Origin: DATBVX01 sp963810775
GTDB taxonomy: Bacteria; Pseudomonadota; Gammaproteobacteria; Steroidobacterales; Steroidobacteraceae
DNA length: 64,000 bases
Direction: 5' to 3'
Assembly: GCA_963810775.1 (NCBI GenBank)
Contig: CAWEOT010000015.1
Span: 1-64,000 of the forward strand
This document shows positions 60,724 through 64,000 of this stretch, piece after piece (the first letter of the stretch is position 1; each line of letters begins with the position of its first letter). Made by a program: the position numbers and the translations under genes. The notes beneath the pieces were generated by a model. The model had not been told where the DNA came from. It saw only the letters and a program-made list of their open reading frames with translations, and did not search any database.

Positions 60724-63399
60724 TTAGCGGTGACCTTTCAACAGCAGGCAGCGTGTCAAAGACGCGGCGGTAGAGTCCGCGTTGGGTGCGGACAGCATGG
60801 TTGCGTGACTCCCTGCGGTCTCGACAACGGACACGGTGAGAGCGTGCTTGCGCCAGATGGCTTCGAGCGATGGCAGACCAGGATTGCGGTCCGCAGGCGT
60901 GAACAGAGTCAGATGCCCGCGATAGAACCCGGGGCGATACCTCGCCGAGGCGAGGAGGGCGCTGACCGATACTCGCATTGCGCGTGCGGACAGCGTGAGT
61001 GGACTCGGGCGGAGCCGCGCACCAAATTTCCGCAACTCGAAGGGCCATGCGCGCAGCGGCGTGCGGCGCAAAGCGGAAGCAAAGCGGCGGATTCCCCCAC
61101 CGATGATGGAGACCCATGCCCGCAACGGCCATCTCACAGGGCTTCCCAGCGTATCAATCAAGCCAACGAAACCGACTTCGTATCCCGATTCCGAAAGCTG
61201 CCGTGCAATCTCGAAGGCCACGACTCCACCGAAGGAATAGCCGCACAGATGGTAGGGACCCTCTGGCTGGCGCGCCTTGATCTCTCTCAAATACTCCTTC
61301 GCCATTACTTCTACGCTCGTGTGCGGTGTTTCCCCACTTGTGAGACCGCGCGCCTGAATGCCAATGACCTGGCCCGGGTAGGTTATGCGTCGCGCCGTCG
61401 GCAGGATTTCAACGACATTCCCGCCGACGCCGTGGATGAAGAAGACAGGCGGCGAACCCTCGCCAGCCTTCAGGGAAACGAACTGGACGTAGCCAGGCGC
61501 ACGGTGTTGTCGCAGGATCTCGCAAAGCTGACCAAATCGCGGTGCCTCGTTGAGCAGCGTCGGTGAGAGCTCCAATCCGAGCGCGCTTTCGAGTTCGACG
61601 ATGAAAGTGATGGCTTGCAGCGAATCCCCACCAGCGTCGAAGAAGTCGTCCTCCGGCCTGGCGACCGGCACGCGCAGCACCGTTTGCCAGACACGCGCAA
61701 TGGTTTGTGCGATGCCTCTGTTGGGAGCGAATTCCGGTTCGTCTCTCAAACTCAGGCGTTCGTTCCGAAAGTTGGTGTCATCCAGAGCAGTGAGCGCGCG
61801 AACATCGAGCTTCGAGCTCGAGAGGCGCGGAATCTCGCGCACGAGATAGAAGCGTTGCGGGCGCATGGGCGATGGTGCCGAGCGCATCAGGTCTCGCAAC
61901 TCTTCGATCAGCCCGGTCGGTGCCTGATCGCGCGCGCTGACATAGGCACTGAGTGACTTGGAACCGTCAACGCTGCTCGTTCGAGCCAGCACACCCACAT
62001 CTCTTACAAACGCATGCTCGCGAAGCGCGGCCTCCACGCCATCCAGATCGACGCGAGAGCCGCGTATCTTGATTTGCCGGTCGTTGCGGCCGAGTCGCTC
62101 CAACAGCCCATCGGGCCTTTGGCGCACGAGGTCGCCCGTCCGAAAGACCCGAGATGCGGGCGTGTCGCAAGTCGCCACGCCTTCGTGCACGCAACGTCCA
62201 TCGACCCAATGTCCTAGCGAAACGTAGGGACTTGCGACCAGGAGTTCCCCAACTTCACCACGCGGCGTAGCACCCCCATCCTGGTCGACTATCGCGATGT
62301 GGTTGCCTGGCAGCGGGTAGCCAATCGGAATGCGGCTATCCTCGCCGCGACAGGCGTCATCGACGAACCATTGCAGCATCGGGGCTTCCGTCGCCGCGTA
62401 GATCAGTTGAATCGCCGCGCCGGGCCCAAGCCAGGCGCGCAGCAAATCGATGTCGCTCCAAAACGTTGTGTCGCCTCCCACGCGAACCAGCCGCAGTGCA
62501 GCTCCAGCGCGTGCAGTACTGGCCGCGATGACGGATCGCAACAGAGCCGGAAACGTGAACAGGATCGTGACCGCATCCACGCGGATCACATTCAATATCT
62601 CGCGGGCGCCGGCGCCATGCGGATCGAGGATGCGAATGCTGGCGCCCGCCAGCAATGCCGTCATCACATCGCGCACGGCGACGATCGTGCAAGGCGAAGC
62701 GAGAGTAAGAAGTCGGTCTTCAGAGTTGATGTGCGCTGCGTTGATGGATTGAGATACACGCTGCAAGAGATTTCGCTGACTGTTGACGATGCCCTTGGGC
62801 CGTCCGGTGCTCCCGGAGGTGAACAGCACGCAAGCCGGTTCGTCGACGTCCAGTCTCGCCGGTCGCCAACTCTCGCGTGCCGGTGGCGGTAGATTCGTGA
62901 GATGAATGACGCGTGTCGTCGGCGCGCATGTGTCAAGCCCGACGGCATCATCCGGTTGTGCAATGACGAGCGCCGGCTGCGCGTTCTTCAGCACATGCTC
63001 CAGCCAGGCTCTGGGATAGTCGGTGTCGAGTGCGACGAACGGGCGCCCTGAGGCGAGGCACGCAAGCATCGCGAGGGGAAACATCGGGCCGGCCGGCAAC
63101 AGGATGCCAATCAAATCGCCCGGTTTCGTATTGGCAGCCAGTGTCTCGGCCAATCCCGAGACGCCATCCCACAATTCGCCAAAGGTCAACGTTGCGCCGG
63201 CATCCCGGATCGCGATTCGCTCGCCATGCTGCTGCGCCACGCGCTCGAAGTGATCGATGATCGGGTGATCCAGAGCATCGGCGCGAAACGGCGTGAAGGG
63301 TCGATCCGTGGGCCCGTTCCAGTCGAGCGGACGCGGATCGTCCGCGAGCCACCCGCGGCTCCGTACATCAGAGGGCGTTAGAACTTCGACGCTGCTCAT
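60724..63399 (-). CDS. NRPS-like protein: adenylation-carrier-thioesterase
   Basis: 891 residues with three domains. An adenylation domain (about 60-520) has LFTSGSTGRPKGIVNSQRN and the FRTGDLVRQRPDG and GRNDRQIKIRGSRV motifs. A carrier protein (about 560-640) carries FFDAGGDSLQAITFI with the phosphopantetheine Ser. A thioesterase (about 660-885) carries FIHGVGGNVVEILP and the GYSFGGVVAFE nucleophile Ser. The Lys motif near the adenylation end (SSSKLDVRALT) is present. There is no condensation domain, so it probably activates one acid and releases it by hydrolysis, or joins or dimerises units. The substrate is unknown. Confidence 0.87.
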   Translation of the reverse strand: MSSVEVLTPSDVRSRGWLADDPRPLDWNGPTDRPFTPFRADALDHPIIDHFERVAQQHGERIAIRDAGATLTFGELWDGVSGLAETLAANTKPGDLIGILLPAGPMFPLAMLACLASGRPFVALDTDYPRAWLEHVLKNAQPALVIAQPDDAVGLDTCAPTTRVIHLTNLPPPARESWRPARLDVDEPACVLFTSGSTGRPKGIVNSQRNLLQRVSQSINAAHINSEDRLLTLASPCTIVAVRDVMTALLAGASIRILDPHGAGAREILNVIRVDAVTILFTFPALLRSVIAASTARAGAALRLVRVGGDTTFWSDIDLLRAWLGPGAAIQLIYAATEAPMLQWFVDDACRGEDSRIPIGYPLPGNHIAIVDQDGGATPRGEVGELLVASPYVSLGHWVDGRCVHEGVATCDTPASRVFRTGDLVRQRPDGLLERLGRNDRQIKIRGSRVDLDGVEAALREHAFVRDVGVLARTSSVDGSKSLSAYVSARDQAPTGLIEELRDLMRSAPSPMRPQRFYLVREIPRLSSSKLDVRALTALDDTNFRNERLSLRDEPEFAPNRGIAQTIARVWQTVLRVPVARPEDDFFDAGGDSLQAITFIVELESALGLELSPTLLNEAPRFGQLCEILRQHRAPGYVQFVSLKAGEGSPPVFFIHGVGGNVVEILPTARRITYPGQVIGIQARGLTSGETPHTSVEVMAKEYLREIKARQPEGPYHLCGYSFGGVVAFEIARQLSESGYEVGFVGLIDTLGSPVRWPLRAWVSIIGGGIRRFASALRRTPLRAWPFELRKFGARLRPSPLTLSARAMRVSVSALLASARYRPGFYRGHLTLFTPADRNPGLPSLEAIWRKHALTVSVVETAGSHATMLSAPNADSTAASLTRCLLLKGHR

Positions 63400-63439
63400 T
63401 CAAACGACTACTGATCCGAATGGATCCAGGTGATGCCGC

Positions 63440-63697
63440 TCATGCGTGGGTTCCCTCGCTTGCGTCCACAGGCACCGCGTCATCCTCCTGATCCTCCCGG
63501 CGAAACTCGAGCAGGTCGCCGGGCTGGCAGTCGAGCGCGACGCAGATCGCCTCGAGCGTGGAGAAGCGGATCGCCTTGGCCTTGCCGGTCTTGAGGATTG
63601 ACAGGTTCGCGACGGTGATGTCGACGCGCGCGGCCAGTTCGGTCAGCGTCATGCGCCGCTCGTACAGTTTCTCGTCGAGGCGGACAAGGATCGCCAT
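63440..63697 (-). CDS. XRE-family transcriptional regulator
   Basis: 85 residues. A helix-turn-helix domain (RRMTLTELAARVDITVANLS, then ILKTGKAKAIRFSTLEAICV) with the usual C-terminal ALDCQPGDLLEF; the tail is acidic. It matches the short YozG-like regulators that pair with DUF2975 membrane proteins. The start at 63697 lies one base after the stop of the DUF2975 gene, so the two are coupled. Confidence 0.85.
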   Translation of the reverse strand: MAILVRLDEKLYERRMTLTELAARVDITVANLSILKTGKAKAIRFSTLEAICVALDCQPGDLLEFRREDQEDDAVPVDASEGTHA

Positions 63698-63698
63698 G

Positions 63699-64000
63699 TC
63701 ACACCGTGCCTTCGAGGTCTTCGCGTATCCGCGCGCCGTGCGCGAACACACCGGCGAGCACGAACAGCAGCAGCACCGCCAGCCACGGCGCGAACGAGAA
63801 CGCGTCGATCCGCCCCGGCTCCCACACCGCCGCCGCGATCGCCGCGTCGGCCAGCCGCAGCGCCTCGAGCGCCACGACGCTCCACGCGATCGCGTTCAGG
63901 CGACGGGCGTTCTCGAGGATGAAGGGGTCGCCGACGCGAACGGTGTCGACGATCGCCAGCAGACGCCGCAGGACCGTGTGCACGATCGCAGCGCCGATCA
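63699..64000 (-). CDS. DUF2975 membrane protein, partial at window end
   Basis: Only the C-terminal part of the gene is in the window (at least 100 residues; the full family is about 150-190). Segment TVRVGDPFILENARRLNAIA is a DUF2975 hallmark. Two membrane helices follow (ADAAIAAAVW and FAPWLAVLLLFVLAGVFAHG). The frame runs past 64000, so the start lies beyond the window. It is coupled to the XRE regulator downstream. Confidence 0.82.
   Translation of the reverse strand, partial: IGAAIVHTVLRRLLAIVDTVRVGDPFILENARRLNAIAWSVVALEALRLADAAIAAAVWEPGRIDAFSFAPWLAVLLLFVLAGVFAHGARIREDLEGTV

Noticed and set aside
1..64000. CRISPR arrays, tRNA or rRNA genes, insertion sequences
   Set aside because: No regularly spaced repeats, no cloverleaf-like tRNA text, no rRNA-like conserved blocks and no transposase or integrase motifs were found on reading both strands.

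Overview
The window is GC-rich, gene-dense bacterial chromosome. The gene content points to a free-living, aerobic proteobacterium, perhaps a gammaproteobacterium of the Steroidobacter/Nevskiales kind: acyl-CoA ligases, an epoxide hydrolase, c-type cytochromes anchored to the cell envelope, an autotransporter-type barrel, a beta-carbonic anhydrase and several lipases. That placement is inferred from gene content only. I see no rRNA, tRNA, CRISPR array, transposase or integrase.

Layout. 0-9.8 kb holds remains of a catabolic region (an internally deleted sulfatase, an intact acyl-CoA ligase, a truncated MaoC hydratase and a scrap of a second ligase), then a flippase, an alkaline-phosphatase-superfamily hydrolase and a DUF2252 protein. 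9.8-11.5 kb has an epoxide hydrolase divergent from a cupin. 11.8-34.8 kb is a long minus-strand block and is the most unusual part. It starts upstream (34.8 kb) with small envelope proteins, a DUF4231 membrane protein, an outer-membrane barrel and a TIR-TM-TPR protein. It continues into a T4 gp19-type tail-tube protein, a PhoD-like phosphatase, a DUF6603 giant protein and three more very large uncharacterised proteins, most of them with start/stop overlaps. No sheath, baseplate, spike or ATPase gene of a classical contractile injection system is visible. Divergent from this block, 35.1-40.0 kb carries a lipase-like hydrolase, a split peptidoglycan hydrolase and a decayed cyclic-nucleotide-binding protein.

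40.5-49.3 kb is a plus-strand run of five genes, four of which encode proteins with two CxxCH haem c sites. They resemble the diverse di-haem cytochrome c peroxidase/RoxA-like group. 49.3-55.9 kb has a frameshifted patatin-like phospholipase, an old-yellow-enzyme oxidoreductase, a nitrobindin-like beta-barrel protein, a small secreted protein, a cupin and a carbonic anhydrase. 56.3-63.4 kb has an arylsulfotransferase-like gene (frameshifted), a small membrane protein, a sulfotransferase, a thermonuclease, an alpha/beta hydrolase and an adenylation-thiolation-thioesterase protein. The window ends in an XRE regulator paired with the C-terminal part of a DUF2975 membrane protein.

Many genes are broken by single frameshifts whose two sides still read as good protein (about 17.09, 31.35, 37.45, 38.9-39.8, 40.13, 43.02, 50.2-51.2 and 56.7 kb). 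This suggests indel errors in the assembly as strongly as it suggests pseudogenes, and each such gene is flagged.
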